From Phyto melanocephala (taxonomy: Eukaryota; Arthropoda; Insecta; Diptera; Rhinophoridae): a stretch of 64,000 bases of DNA. Each line of letters begins with the position of its first letter. Positions within the stretch are counted from its first letter, which is position 1. The stretch lies in contig OW799236.1 in assembly GCA_941918925.1 (NCBI GenBank), positions 79,548,713 through 79,612,712 on the forward strand, written 5' to 3'. This document shows positions 23,612-35,239 of the stretch, one piece after another. The notes beneath the pieces were generated by a model. The model ran no database searches and had not been told where the DNA came from. It saw nothing but the letters and a program-made list of their open reading frames with translations. The position numbers were made by a program, and so were the translations under genes.

Positions 23612-24726
23612 GCTTAACGCTTTGCATTAAACGTTGGAAAAACGTTTTTCCGAAGTGTTTCATAGCTTTTTTCCAAATAAATCAAAATTTTTTTACATTT
23701 GCAGAAGCTTTGAACTTTGTTCTTAGGTACTGCTTAATTATAGCCCAATAGCGTTCAATAGGCCTTAGCTCTGAACAATTAGGTGGATTCATGTTTTTCG
23801 GTACAAAATTTATGTTGTTGGCCTCATACCACTCAAGGACGTCTTTGCTGTAGTGGCAGCTTGCCAAGTCGGGCCAAAACAGTGGAGGTATATTGTGGCT
23901 TCTGTATAATGGCAATACAGCCTTTTTCAGGCACTCATTAATATAAAATTGGCTGTTCATTGTACGATTCACAATGATTGTCTTTGAAGTTTTCCCACAT
24001 GTACATATTGCTTGCCATATCATATATTTTTTGGCGAATTTTGAAATCTTTTTATACTTAAATTTATCGGAAACATTAGCTCTTTTATTAGAAACATAAA
24101 AACCCTGACGAGGAAGCTCTGAATAGTCAGCCTTACAATAGGTTTCATCGTCCATTAAAATACATCCATTAAAATTATTTAATTTGTGACGTAGCAACTG
24201 TCTTGCTCTTATTCTTGCCGTTTTTGTTCCTTTTTCGTTTCGGTTTGGAGCTTTCTTGACTTTAAATGTTCTTACATTTTCTTTTTTCGTTCTACAAGCG
24301 ACTTCGAAATATTTAGCTTTCGTGCGATATCGCGAATGGAAATGTTTGGATTTTGCTTCCAAATTGCCTTCACCTTTTTGACGATTTGAGGATTCCTAAA
24401 ACCACGAGGCCTCCACCTTTCTTGTGCTTAATAGACAAGTCTTTTTTGAATTTAAAAATAACGTTACGAGCAGTCTGTCTGGACACTTTTGCTCGTCGCG
24501 TAAGAAAGTTGTTTATTTTCATTATAAATATCCACAATATTCTTTCTCACTTTTTCTCTATTTGACGACATTTTAAATACGGATTAAATAATTTAAAAAT
24601 AAACTTATTAACAAAGTATTGTTGACACTTATAACTATCACAGAGTGGAACAAAAAAATTAATTAAATAATAATTGTTTGCGTAGTGCCCTGTAAAAAAT
24701 GTAAAAAAGCATTTCGAGACACCCCT
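23612..24726 (-). mobile_element. DD37E Tc1-like transposon, copy 1 (left end lost)
   Basis: Minus-strand element ending at 24726 with CGAGACACCCCT and then TA. The transposase start is at 24571 (MSSNREKVRKN), but an 11-nt loss near 24500 relative to copy 2 and another indel shift the DNA-binding part. From about 24275 down to 23682 one frame carries the whole catalytic core: LMDDETY (first Asp), FWPDLASCHY (second Asp) and LRPIERYW (Glu). There are 37 residues between the last two, a DD37E spacing as in the ITmD37E group of flies and mosquitoes. The left inverted repeat is missing, so the copy cannot be mobilised from both ends. Confidence 0.8.
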
Positions 24727-26265
24727 TATGAAATTTGTTGCTCTGTGAAATTGTAAAATTAAAAGTTTTTGCATATGAAATTCTTTTATTTTTCTTATAG
24801 GTTAGGTTAGACCAAATTGAAACTTCACTTACATAATAAAGTAGGAACTTTATATCTCATTAACTGAAAAGGATATTGAGAATCGAGTATGGAAATTACA
24901 TTACAATGAGTAAAGATTTTTTAGTTTTGTATCCTTTACGTTTACTACTCAATGTCACATGTATGTGACTTAAGGTTTTCGTTGAACCACATGTTTTATA
25001 TTAACTGTAATTTTGAAAAAGTTTGTAGCAAGTTTTTTCCTGTACTCTTTAGACTCTTTTAAAATGTAGAATACAGATAATTGCTGTAGTATGAAGTTAA
25101 CCAAATTTTTTATGTGTCACATATATGTGACATTGTATTTGTATATCTGAAATTCTATAGAAAATGCAAAAAACTGAAAGTGGTGAACGTGTAAAAATCC
25201 CCTTACAAAAATTTTTTTCACTTAATAAAAATTTATTTAAAATATCAAAAAATCAATTAAATTAAAAAAAACGACCTTAAACATTTTTTACGACAAAAAA
25301 AGTCAAAAAGCACTTAACAGTGCTAAAATCACAGTTGACATCGCTGATTACAATCCCGCAATGTATATATTACCTAAGACAAATTTTCAACTCTTGATAA
25401 CTTTACTGAAAGTTATAGTTTAAAAACTTGTCAATGTCAATGAAAAATATCATTTGCCGCAAAAGTGAAAAAGTATTTATTTTAAGGATAAACAATTTTT
25501 AAAAATCGACTCAGAAGCCTTAAGGTAATTTTCGGAGAATTTGTAAAATAGACGTAAACAGTTTTTCCTTATTGCATATAAGAATTATTTTTGGTTCTTT
25601 GGAAATAGGAAAAATCAATTGTGTTTGTTTTTTGCATAAAATTTACAGATTTTTTATACTCTTGTTATATATACTGCGATACTGTTTTTTTAAAAAAATC
25701 GCTGAAATTACCTTGGAAATAATTCTCGTTAATTAATATATAAAAAATTGTTAATTGAAGAGCTTCTCATGGTAATGATTTTGTACATAGCGTTAGTCAA
25801 TACCTTAAAAAGTACTACATACATATATACTCGTATGTGCATCTACAGTCATAAATTACTATAAATTATTATTTTAATTTAAACAAACTATTTTTAATTA
25901 TTTTCATTCGATTACAAAAGATTAAATGTAAAATTATATTTTATTTTTTTTGCCAGTAAAAATATCGTCATTACCTTAAGATGTATGTATTCGATATATG
26001 TAGTGGTTAGTTATTATATAACAAATATGTATGTATGTATGCATTGTATTGTATTGTGTGTATTCGTCACTTAATTTCTAGAAGTTTCAAATACAAGAGC
26101 TTTTGTAATTACATTTACAAATTGTACACAAAAAATTAATAACAATTTTGTTTACCGGCAAGTATTTAAAAACGTAATTATTGTTTTTAATATAATAAAA
26201 ATTGCATTTTTTAAACTTTTTTTTGAGGTATAATAAATAAAATGCATATAAAGTTGTTTACTTAC
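24727..26265. other. intron 2 next to exon 2, no gene recognised
   Basis: GGTTAGGTTAGACC near 24796 may be the reversed tail of a non-LTR element. Two palindromes, GTCACATGTATGTGAC (24954-24969) and GTCACATATATGTGAC (25116-25131), lie 146 nt apart. The rest is AT-rich without motifs. No third EGF exon was found here. Confidence 0.4.
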
Positions 26266-26414
26266 CCGAAAAACCATCTGGACATGTACAATTATAGTAG
26301 GCCACACCATCTATGCAGGTGCCACCATTTTGGCATGGTCCCGACCAGCATTCATCCCAATTTGTTTGGCACTGTATACCAGTATAACCGTCAATACAAT
26401 AACAAGAATAGGAG
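26266..26414 (-). CDS. eys: eyes shut-like gene, second coding exon (EGF 1 end, EGF 2)
   Basis: A 149-nt exon between a TTTTAG acceptor (ending 26415) and a GG|GTAAGT donor (from 26265). It enters in phase 2 (AG|C gives Ser) and leaves in phase 1. Joined to the exon at 37279 it completes EGF 1 (C-x4-C-x4-C-x9-C-x1-C-x8-C) and encodes five of six cysteines of EGF 2. EGF 2 starts NWDEC, a calcium-binding signature, and CIDGVAYYNCTC fits the Asp/Asn beta-hydroxylation consensus. Both EGFs carry C-x-S-x-P-C (CLSNPC, CWSGPC), the Rumi/POGLUT O-glucose consensus; EGF 2 also has C-x4-T-C for O-fucose. NCT and NSS are possible N-glycosylation sequons, the latter created at the exon junction. Drosophila Eys is a known Rumi substrate, which agrees with the call. 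The third exon was not found in the window. Confidence 0.8.
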
Positions 26415-26835
26415 CTAAAATTTCAATAAATAAATATTTATTCAAAAGAGATTTTAATATGTGTTAAGACATATTTTTATTTGGTTTAAAAATTATTTTA
26501 ATTTAAAATATATTTTCAATTTTCTTCCAATTTCCCAGTCTTAAAAAAAAATTGTATAGTTTTTCTAATAACTACTGTATTTAAATTTCTATAAGTAAAG
26601 TAATCTTAGAAATGAATTCATTTGAATTATTCCTACTGCTCCTGTTTAAAATGTTGTAGGCTTAATTTGATTACATCTCAGAAAAAAAACAAAAAAACCT
26701 TAAACGTTTCCTATTACTTTTTGTTTATGAATCTAGTTCAATCGAAGGCTAACGTTTATTTTATATTTCTGAAAAAATAACAGAAACGAAAAAGGAAAAA
26801 GTAATAAAATACTTTACATTGCATTGTAAAATATT

Positions 26836-26869
<34 letters not shown>

Positions 26870-26958
26870 ATGTTTTTATGCAATACACAACTCATCAAAG
26901 TTGCTGCCAATCATCTTTGTTATTGTGACAAAATGGACAAAAGCGATACACTAACCTA

Positions 26959-27717
26959 ATAGTGTTTTCACACTTAAAGAAAAAACCAGATTTTAATATT
27001 AAAACTTCTAACAGCTGATTTTGCTTTTACACTACAAGTTTAGTTAAATCAGGTTTTAACTCACAATATGTCCAATTTTTTTTTTTTTAATTAAAATAAA
27101 TTTTTCGAAAACACAAATGTACTTCTTAAATATTTTTTAATACCTTTGCGAAAATATTTGCTTCACACACTGTATATCAGCTGTTTTTGTTTGTATGTTA
27201 AACTAAGAAATTTTTACAATGCGCTCCAAAATAGAAATTATTTAGTTTTTGGTAAATCATTAGTTGAAAAGTGGTTGAAAAATATAGAGATACTTTTTTT
27301 TATGTTCTTGCTGCTGCATACTTTGATTTTATTTTGTTTGTTTTATTTCACTTGTTAAACTCTTTTTTCATTCAGCGCCATCTTATATTATCAGCTATTT
27401 TTAAACATTTTAACGTTTTAGTTCTTAACTTAGTACACCGAAAATAAGGTTTTTTCTCATAAAGTATACTTAGAACAAAAACAAAAAAGGTTTTAGGATG
27501 ATTTTAACGTAACGTGTATGGTAAAACCTGGTTTTAATGATTGGGTTTAACGTTAAAACCGAATTTAATATTAAGGGCCGTATTCATAAAAAATATTTTA
27601 GGTTTATTAAAGGCTTATTTGACAGATGTTGTAGATAACTTTGTCAAATAAGCCTTCAATAAGCCTAAAATATTTTTTATGAATACGACCCTAAAACCTT
27701 AAGTGTGAGAACACTAT
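26959..27717. mobile_element. TIR element (about 760 bp) with nested palindromic MITE
   Basis: The left end ATAGTGTTTTCACACTTAA and the right end, reverse complemented, ATAGTGTTCTCACACTTAA differ at one position. A diverged relative lies at about 49130-49595, sharing GTATATCAGCTGTTTTT-like and GTTTAACGTTAAAACC blocks. The 70-codon frame at 27146 is low-complexity. A 117-bp palindrome (27575-27691) is inserted near its right end. Superfamily is uncertain; the TIR is compatible with hAT, but flanks show no clear 8-bp duplication. Confidence 0.65.
27575..27691. mobile_element. 117-bp palindromic MITE, TAA target duplication
   Basis: The two halves are nearly perfect inverted copies: GGGCCGTATTCATAAAAAAT at the left, ATTTTTTATGAATACGACCC at the right. 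Inverted similarity extends about 52 nt per arm and leaves a loop of about 13 nt. It is flanked by TAA (27572-27574 and 27692-27694). The related repeat at 49.5 kb reads GTATTAAAACCTTAA with a single TAA (49571-49573), i.e. the empty site. The 3-bp TWA-type duplication and GGGC start suggest a PIF/Harbinger MITE. Confidence 0.75.
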
Positions 27718-28201
27718 AAAATTTTTCTTTCTATAGAATTTAAAAATATGTATTACCAAGTATTTCGAAATTGTATCCGTTGTTGTTAATTTACGGGATA
27801 AAGTAAAAAATTTTATAATTAGAATATAATTTGTATTTGGGTTGTATTTAACAAATATATAAGTTTCGCTGCAAAGACACATCTTGATAAAATCTTAAAG
27901 ACCCAACTTTGATTAAAACCTTAAATATTAGATGAATTTTTATTTAAAATCTTTTTCATTATAAATAATTATTAATAAACTAAATTATTATATTTTATAG
28001 AAAATATTTAATAATATTTTTATTAACTTAAATGCAAATTTAAATTATTTATTTTAATAATTATTATTTTCTTTGATCTCTTTTTTAATATTATGTAATA
28101 GTTTTTTTTGAGCTTAAGGTCTTTTTAATAACAAAAAGTTTTTTTGTTCTATTTTATATTATTTGATCAATATTTTGCTACCTCTTTGTGCTGCATCATC
28201 A
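27718..28201. other. intronic DNA, nothing recognised
   Basis: AT-rich, no motifs. Confidence 0.4.
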
Positions 28202-28649
28202 TCTATATATATAAAAGTGAAACTCTGTGTGTGTGTGTTAACTATAGACTCCGAAACCGTAAAGCCGATCTGACTCAAACTTTGGCAAGTTGTTGAACAC
28301 ATGGGTGGTAAAAAGTGGGCGGGACAACGCCCATAAAAAAAAGTTATAATTTTTAGCTCCTTGCACTTGACTGATTTTTCTGAAACTTTGCACACATATT
28401 AAACTCTAATGATTATAAATTTTCGTGATTATTATCATATTTAGCTACTTGCACTAAATCGATATATCTGAAACTTTGCACACTTTTTAAGCTGTCATGA
28501 CTATACAGTTTCGTGATTAAAAAAGTGGGCAGTGCCACGCCGATAAAAAAAGTTATAATTTTTAGCTTCTTGCACTTGATACTCAATTAAAATTCAGAAT
28601 GCATTTTTATTCATTAAGGGGCTTAGCATCTCGCGCCGGGCTTGGCTAG
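28202..28649 (+). mobile_element. Helitron-like non-autonomous element
   Basis: Starts TCTATATATATAAAAGTGAA and ends GGGCTTGGCTAG, that is TC...CTAG (CTRR), lying between A (28201) and T (28650) as expected for Helitron insertion. The interior has the familiar ACTCTGTGTGTGTGTG start, CCGAAACCGTAAAGCCGAT, and two or three diverged repeats of TTTTTAGCTCCTTGCACTTG with GAAACTTTGCACAC. No coding capacity. Confidence 0.6.
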
Positions 28650-28689
28650 TATATAACAAAAACTCGTATTCTGATGATGATGATACTAC

Positions 28690-28930
28690 ACAAAGAGGAA
28701 CAAAAAAAATAATTACCAAGTGCACGAAATGCATTTCGACTTAAACGTCAATTTTCATAAAAGGCTTTAACAATTTTTCGCTTTGCTTAATTGTCTCCTT
28801 GATTGAATTTGTCAAACACTGAAATAGTCAGAAAAGTCAGAATAAGTTGGTCAAATAATTTGACGTTAAAGTGTAACTCTTAATTCATAACGTTCATTAT
28901 GACTGAACCACATTTAAAAAAAACTTTAGA
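28690..28930 (-). mobile_element. rosa-type element, 5'-end fragment
   Basis: Base-by-base similar to 31430-31645, the N-terminal end of the rosa-type element just downstream. Both share GCTTTAACAATNTT, TTGAATTTGTC and the terminal TTATGNNTGNACCAC then TTTAAAAAA. It carries the inverted-repeat end (near 28900-28920) but no transposase beyond the first codons. Confidence 0.6.
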
Positions 28931-29677
28931 TTGCAAGATACGTTTTTGCCTTGGTAAATACGGGAAGACTAACTCTAATTGTTGTCCTGCAAAACATTTG
29001 AAACTATTTTCTATTTTCTTAAAAATGTCCTTAAAATTATTATTAATTTTTCTCTTTTTAAAATAGTTTTTTTTTATATTTTCGTATAATTTTACAAATT
29101 TGTTTTTATTCTTACAGATTATTGTTGTTTAATTTTCTTTCCCTTTTTGTAAAAACAAACATTTTAGATTTATTTGTTTGGGCTGTTAAACACAAGTTTG
29201 AAACTCCTATTATGAGCTTGTTGTTTTATTTATTTGATCTCTTTGTTTCATATCATAGAAAGACCTTAAAACCCAACAAATTAAAACTAAAGTTTTGTTA
29301 TAATTTTTTAAAAGAATTATGAAACAAACAAGTGAAAAATCTATGCCAAGGAAGACTTGGTGCAATAATAAACAGTGTGAAAGGCTGAAAATCATAAAAA
29401 AAGTTCTCATAACTGCAATATGATTTTTGAAATGATATACTGTAGTACACATGTACACACATACATATATACAACTGCACAACTATTCATCATGAATTAG
29501 TAACTTCCACGAGTTGCGGCTTTAGTTTTGTACTAGTTAAAACAAGTAATCAAGGATAACAAGCAGTCAATCATTTTTATAAACAGTGAAAGAGAACATT
29601 TCGTATATATTATTTTTGCTTTAAGCAGCTGAAATTCTCTATTGAGCTAGTTTAAACTGTATGCTCAATAGCTAGTA
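28931..29677. other. intronic DNA, nothing recognised
   Basis: AT-rich; the overlapping open frames at 29122-29482 on both strands lack motifs. Confidence 0.4.
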
Positions 29678-31643
29678 CAGGGTGGTCCAACCAAAACGCA
29701 CAGTATTAATTTTAAATAAAAAGAAAAGTTTTCACAGAAATATTTAAAAATTTTTTATTATGATAGAAGGATCTATGGCAACTATGTGTGAAACAAAATA
29801 TCGGCCAAATGCTAGCCACGGCTTTGGTGGCATATTTCTATCCGATGGTCCATATTTCCGATCAATTTGAGACGTAATTGAGGTTTAATGTCGTTAATGT
29901 GCCGAATTATCTTATTCTTTGGCTCTTGAATTGTTATTGGCTTATTGACGTACAATTTTTCTTTTAAATATTCCCAAAGAAAGAAGTGCAATGGTGTCAA
30001 GTCACATGATCATGGTGGCAAATTCACATTGGCAACGACCTGAGATATCAAGACCATAGAATTTAACGAGAAAAGCAATCTTTGTTTCGTTCGCTGTTTT
30101 TAAAGTGGCACCATCCTGTTAAAACTAGATATCGCCGAGATCTATAACCTAAATTTCTGGCTATAAAAAGTCAGTTATCGTCTCGCTATTGCGAATACCA
30201 TTCACGGTAACTGCTTGGCCAAACCCATTTTCGAAGAAGAATGACCCCATCACGCCGCCAACCTATAAAACACACCAAACATTCACTTTTTGTGGATGCA
30301 TCAGCTTTTTAAAAATCACTCTTGGATTTTCGTTTGTCTAAATGTGGCAATTCTGTTTGTTAACAAGTCCACTGAGGTAAAAGAGTGCCTGGTCGCTCAA
30401 AATGATTTTCTTTGTAAAGTTACCATTTACTTATACCTCTATCTGTTAAAACAGCCATTCGTCGTACTGATGATGCTTGAAAATTAGCGTGTAAATTGAA
30501 ATCGTTATTCAAAATTTGTGTAGATGTTCAATTGTTGGGTTTGATGACAAGTCAATGTTGGGAGATCTTCTGCTCGTGAACAACAGCAATTTTTTCCGCT
30601 GGGTGAGCATGCACAGGTGTTTACACATTTCCTGCAGAGCCGGTTTGCGAAAATTTGCGTACAATTCTTCCGATTGTGTACACAGTTGGTCGATTAAGCT
30701 GAATTCACCCATATAATTTTAGTTCAGAACAAATTTTTTTTACATTGAGTTTGACGTTTTACTTTTGAGAGAGAGATTATTTTGTTCATAAAGTTTTTTC
30801 TTGAATTAGTTTAATTTTAATTCTTGTTCAGAAGAAACTGAATTGGGATGCCACTTTTTTTTTCAATATTTACATGAAAATTGAATTTGGTTGCCACATC
30901 ACACAGTGTCAGTACATTTATTATACAAAAATTGTTTTTGCCGAAAATTAACAATTAAAATGGAATTTAATGAAAATATTGCTCAATTCAAATTAATAGA
31001 ATAATTAAAAAAACCAGGAAGAGAATGTTTGTATGACATGAGCAATAGTGCATACACAAATAATTATTTAAAACAGGGGTTTTCTCACTGCGGCTCATTT
31101 TATTTTCGATTTTTTTTTATAAATTTCTTTTGCAAACAAATTGACTTCATGCACTTCAATTAAAAATAATAATTTTAGTTTTCTTCTATCCGACATTTTC
31201 TTCACATATATTTTAATGAAATAATTTACGTTTGTATTTATTTACATAGTTTGCTAGCAGTGCTGCCACTTTGTACAACTGTTTGCATTTTTATATTATA
31301 TGGCAGCTTTGTTTCTTCGGAAAAATTTTCTGAAATGGGTGAATCGTTCTGCAAAAAAGCTCTCAGTAAAGAATGTTATTCTCCGGAAAAAATTTTGTTC
31401 AGAACAAATGGGTGAATTCACCTTTATGCTGACCATTAAAGAATTACGATGTGCAAGAAATGCATTTTGACTGTTATATTCTTAAAAGGCTTTAACAATC
31501 TTAACGCGTTGCGTAATTTTGTACCTCTCCATGGTTGAATTTGTCGAACACTCAACCAAAATAATGTTAAATTAAGTTGACCAAAAAATTTGACTCACAG
31601 TTTAACTCACGATTCATAACGTCAGTTATGGTTGGACCACCTT
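29678..31643 (-). mobile_element. rosa-type (DD41D) mariner relic interrupted by a MITE
   Basis: The ends are CAGGGTGGTCCAACC (left, after TA) and GGTTGGACCACCTT (right, before TA). Reading the minus strand from the right, MERYKITQRVKIVKAF starts near 31533. The next recognisable part resumes after the insertion: LVNKQNCHIW (near 30360), FFFENGFGQAVTVNGI (near 30220), CDLTPLHFFLWEYL (near 29985) with CDLTPL normal but H in place of the third catalytic Asp, and DHRIEICHQSRG near the C-terminus (29815). The second-Asp block is eroded (30060-30130). Stops and indels make it non-functional. Confidence 0.75.
30703..31417. mobile_element. MITE nested in the rosa-type relic (about 715 bp)
   Basis: The left end has TGAATTCACCCAT and then AGTTCAGAACAAATTTTTT; the right end, reverse complemented, has GGTGAATTCACCCATTTGTTC. 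The termini are inverted copies built on the palindrome GGTGAATTCACC. Inside, near the right end, GAAATGGGTGAATCGTTCTGC repeats the terminal word. No coding capacity. The insertion splits the transposase frame of the host element. The flanks GATTAAGC and TTTATGCT are too diverged for a firm target duplication. Confidence 0.55.
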
Positions 31644-32505
31644 TAAAAAAGACTTAATTTGCAAGATATACTCATACTTGTGACTGTTTTTTTTTAATTA
31701 TTTATGTTTAAATCATTCATTATTTAAGATATGATTTATTAACATGATTTTAATTAGTTTTAAAGTATTAACACACACACTTTAATAAACTCTTTTTCCA
31801 TTTATTTAACAAATGGCCTACATAATGTATGAGTACATCTATATAATACATACAAATATATACATACACACTTACATATGTACATGAGTGTTCATGTTAT
31901 ATAGAATAATAAGTAGTGCATTGTATTTTATATTTATTATGACTTTTTAACCTTAAAACAATACATTATTAACACTTGAAGAAAATTACGTTTGTTTCAC
32001 ACTATTTGCCGGTAACATTTTGTAAATCACTCGTGCATGTTCTACTTTAGTCATGTTATTGTACAGTAAATGTGGAGTGATGATAAGTAGCTAAAGTTGA
32101 GATGAAAATTATACGTCTTAGGCGTACCCAGTAAACAAAACAATGACCAAAATAATGAACAATGAATGGTTCATATTTAAAATTTTTAAGATTTTTTAGG
32201 CATTGAATTAATCGTTCCTGTTCTGTGTTACGAACAATTTGATTTATGTCGAAATACAGAGCGGTCACTAGTAAGTGTACTTATTAGTGTATTTGTATAT
32301 GTCCGCGTTTTTACTTATTGTTCTATTAATGTTTCTGTGTTAGGAAATGTTTGCCAAATTTTTCTTTAAAAAGTTTTGAAATGCCAAATTCTGATGTATT
32401 TTTTAAGTTAGACTTTTTCTGAAAGATATTTTATTGTGTATTAAAAAACTCATACCATTTCTCAGCGAATTAAAGTATACCACGTTGGCCTCTATGATTA
32501 ACTTA
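31644..32505. other. intronic DNA, nothing recognised
   Basis: AT-rich with TACATA-rich patches. The 70-codon minus frame at 32056-32268 shows no known motif. Confidence 0.4.
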
Positions 32506-33747
32506 AGGGGTGTCTCGAAATGCTTTTTTACATTTTAAAATGTCTCCCAAAAAAATACATTTATTATGCAAAAAACCAAATTTAAAATTGTATTTTCTTT
32601 TGCAAAATTTCGCACTTTTTTCTTAATGCTTTGCATTAAACGTTGGACACACGTTTTACGAAGTGTTTGTAGCTTTTTTCCAAATAAATCCAAATTTTTT
32701 TACATTTGCAGATGCTTTGAACTTTGTTCTTAGGTACTGCTTAATTATAGCCCAATAGCGTTCAATAGGCCTTAGCTCTGGACAATTAGGTGGATTCATG
32801 TTTTTCGGTACAAAATTTATTTTGTTGGCCTCATACCACTCAAGGACGTCTTTGCGGTAGTGGCAGCTTGCCAAGTCGGGCCAAAACAGTGGAGGTATAT
32901 TCTGGCTTCTGTATAATGGCAATACAGCCTTTTTCAGGCACTCATTAATATAAAATTGGCTGTTCATTGTACGATTCACAATGATTGCCTTTGAAGTTTT
33001 CCCACATGTACATATTGCTTGTCATATCATATATTTTTGGCGAATTTCGAAATCTTTTTATACTTAAATTTATTGGAAACATTAGCTCTTTTATTAGAAA
33101 CATAAAACCCTGACCAGGAAGCTCTGAATAATCAGCCTTACAATAGGTTTCATCGTCCATTAAAATACATCCATTAAAATTATTTAATTTGTGACGTAGC
33201 AACTGTCTTGCTCTTATTCTTGCCGTTTTTGTTCCTTTTTCGTTTCGGTTTGGAGCTTTCTTGACTTTGAATGTTCTTAAATTTTTTTTTTTCATTCGTT
33301 CTACAAGCGACTTCGAAATATTTAGTTTTCGTGCGATATCGCGAATGGAAATGTTTGGATTTTGCTTCCAAATTGCCTTCACCTTTTTGACGATTTGAGG
33401 ATTCCTAAAACCACGAGGCCCTCCACCTTTCTTGTGCTTAATAGACAAGTCTTTTTTAAATTTAAAAATAACGTTACGGACAGTCTGTCTGGACACTTTT
33501 GCCCGTCGCGCAACTTCAGCGTAAGAAAGTTGTTTATTTTCATTATAAATATCCACTATATTTTTTCTCACTTTTTCTCTATTTGACGACATTTTAAATA
33601 CGGATTAAATAATTTAAAAATAAACTTATTAACAAAGTATTGTTGACACTTATAACTATCACAGAGTGGAACAAAAAAATTAATTAAATAATAATTGTTT
33701 GCGTAGTGTCCTGTAAAAGATGTAAAAAAGCATTTCGAGACACCCCT
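32506..33747 (-). mobile_element. DD37E Tc1-like transposon, copy 2 (both ends present)
   Basis: 1,242 bp between TA dinucleotides (32504-32505, 33748-33749). The terminal inverted repeats are identical for 28 nt, beginning AGGGGTGTCTCGAAATGC. Transposase from ATG at 33592: a helix-turn-helix (LSYAEVARRAKVSRQTVRNV), a second one (ISIRDIARKLNISKS), an R/K-rich linker and LMDDETYCKADY with the first Asp. Single-base losses in homopolymers near 33105 and 33035 relative to copy 1 shift the frame. The C-terminal part (32979-32656) continues in another frame with FWPDLASCHY and LRPIERYW, 37 residues apart. The ends look competent but the protein is broken. It is nearly identical to copy 1 over the shared part. 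Confidence 0.85.
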
Positions 33748-34483
33748 TAGTATAACAATGTAGTTAAAGTAATTATATTGGTCTGTTTAAATTGTGACTC
33801 GATATTTGTAAAGCAGTAAAAAGACATACGTGGATAAACCAGGAAAACCATGCTTTTTAAGAGCGCAGAATCCTCCCGATTTTTTTTTATTTACGGTTTT
33901 CATTTGGAAATTATTATGCGCAATAAGGCTTATCTAAACAAATCCATAAACAAACAGAATTTGCAATTATACTGAACTAAGGATCCAGTTATGATTCAGT
34001 AACAGCCTTTAAAAATACTCAGAATCACTTTATGGTGCACCATTTACACCAGAGGTATTTTATAGACTTATTTTTTCGAGGACTTTTAGACTTAAACTAG
34101 TACTGCGACTGGAGAGGGCCCTGATGAATGATTTTATGTTAACGTGAATTGATGAATTGGGACTAGAGCGCGTGTATGTTTTCAACAGAATAGTGCGAAT
34201 GCTCACAATACTTCTGCATGAATAAATGCTTTGAAGTTTTGCTTTATATATATATATTGGTAATTCACATTTAACGTTTTTGTAGGGTCAAGGAATCTCT
34301 GTCACGGATCTCTGTCAAAATCCCGCAGACTCTGTTCTAAGATAGAATGCTCAACAAAATTTCAAAAATATTATGTCCAAATTTAATGATAATGCCACAA
34401 AATGGAGTCCAAATGGTTTTCAAAAATCATAAAGCCCAGTTGATACTCTCAGACCGACAAAACAAAAGTTCAACAAAACTTTA
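33748..34483. other. intronic DNA, nothing recognised
   Basis: Unassigned; no open frame or repeat recognised. Confidence 0.4.
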
Positions 34484-34915
34484 AACAAGTAAGAGTGCTA
34501 TATTAGACCGTGCCGAATTAAAAATACTCTTCACAACGTGTAGTAACGCAATAACAATTGTTTGTATCACCATTCATCTCATATGAAATACGTACATATG
34601 TTTGTTGCTGTGAAAAAAAAAACGAGTTGGTCGTGGTTTTTTGCTCATATCTCAGTTGTTTTTGTACCAATGTTTCTGATTTTCAATACCGATCTGCTCA
34701 TGAATATTTCTAATATTTTAATACTTCTCGCGGGTTCTGGCAATGTCGGGGGGCTTCAAAGAGTTGATTTCAACATACACACGGACAGACGGTTAGACGG
34801 ACAGACTGACAGATCCCGACTCCCCAATTCATAAGCTTTCAGAAAATATATACTTTATAGGGTCGGAAATGAAAATTTCACTCGGAATGACAAACCTCGA
34901 TATATCCTTTTTTGA
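34484..34915 (-). mobile_element. DINE-1/Helentron-like repeat, short class
   Basis: AAACAAGTAAGAGTGCTATAT, a damaged hairpin (AGACCGTGCCGAAT), CTCTTCACAACGTGTAGT, CGAGTTGGTCGTGG, GCTCATATCTCAGTTG, ACACGGACAGACGG and CATAAGCTTTCAGAAAATAT follow in family order. The internal A/T microsatellite of the longer copies is missing. The 90-codon frame at 34562 is repeat sequence. Confidence 0.7.
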
Positions 34916-35239
34916 TTGAGTTCTTAGTTGTTAACAAAATAATACATTTTGTGGTATAAAAGTACTACACAATTTGTCACAGCACAATTATTCTTACACG
35001 TTCTTTATCGTTAAAACTCAAATCCTGTTTTTCTATGACATCCACACATGCCAGTCGTAAACACTGAATATAGTTGGCCAAACAAGAATAGTTTGAATAC
35101 CTGTAAGATCGAATACTAGATTACTCCACATAGTAACCGTGCCTTGGACTTAATTTCTTTATTGATGTTGGAAATATTTAAGGTACGAAATTTAAATGCA
35201 ATAATTCCTTTCTTTCTGATAACAAAAGAAGAAGGAATT

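Noticed and set aside
1..26265. Third and later EGF exons of the eys-like gene
   Set aside because: Searched the minus strand for Cys-rich frames with consensus splice sites and found none; the next exon is presumed to lie before base 1.
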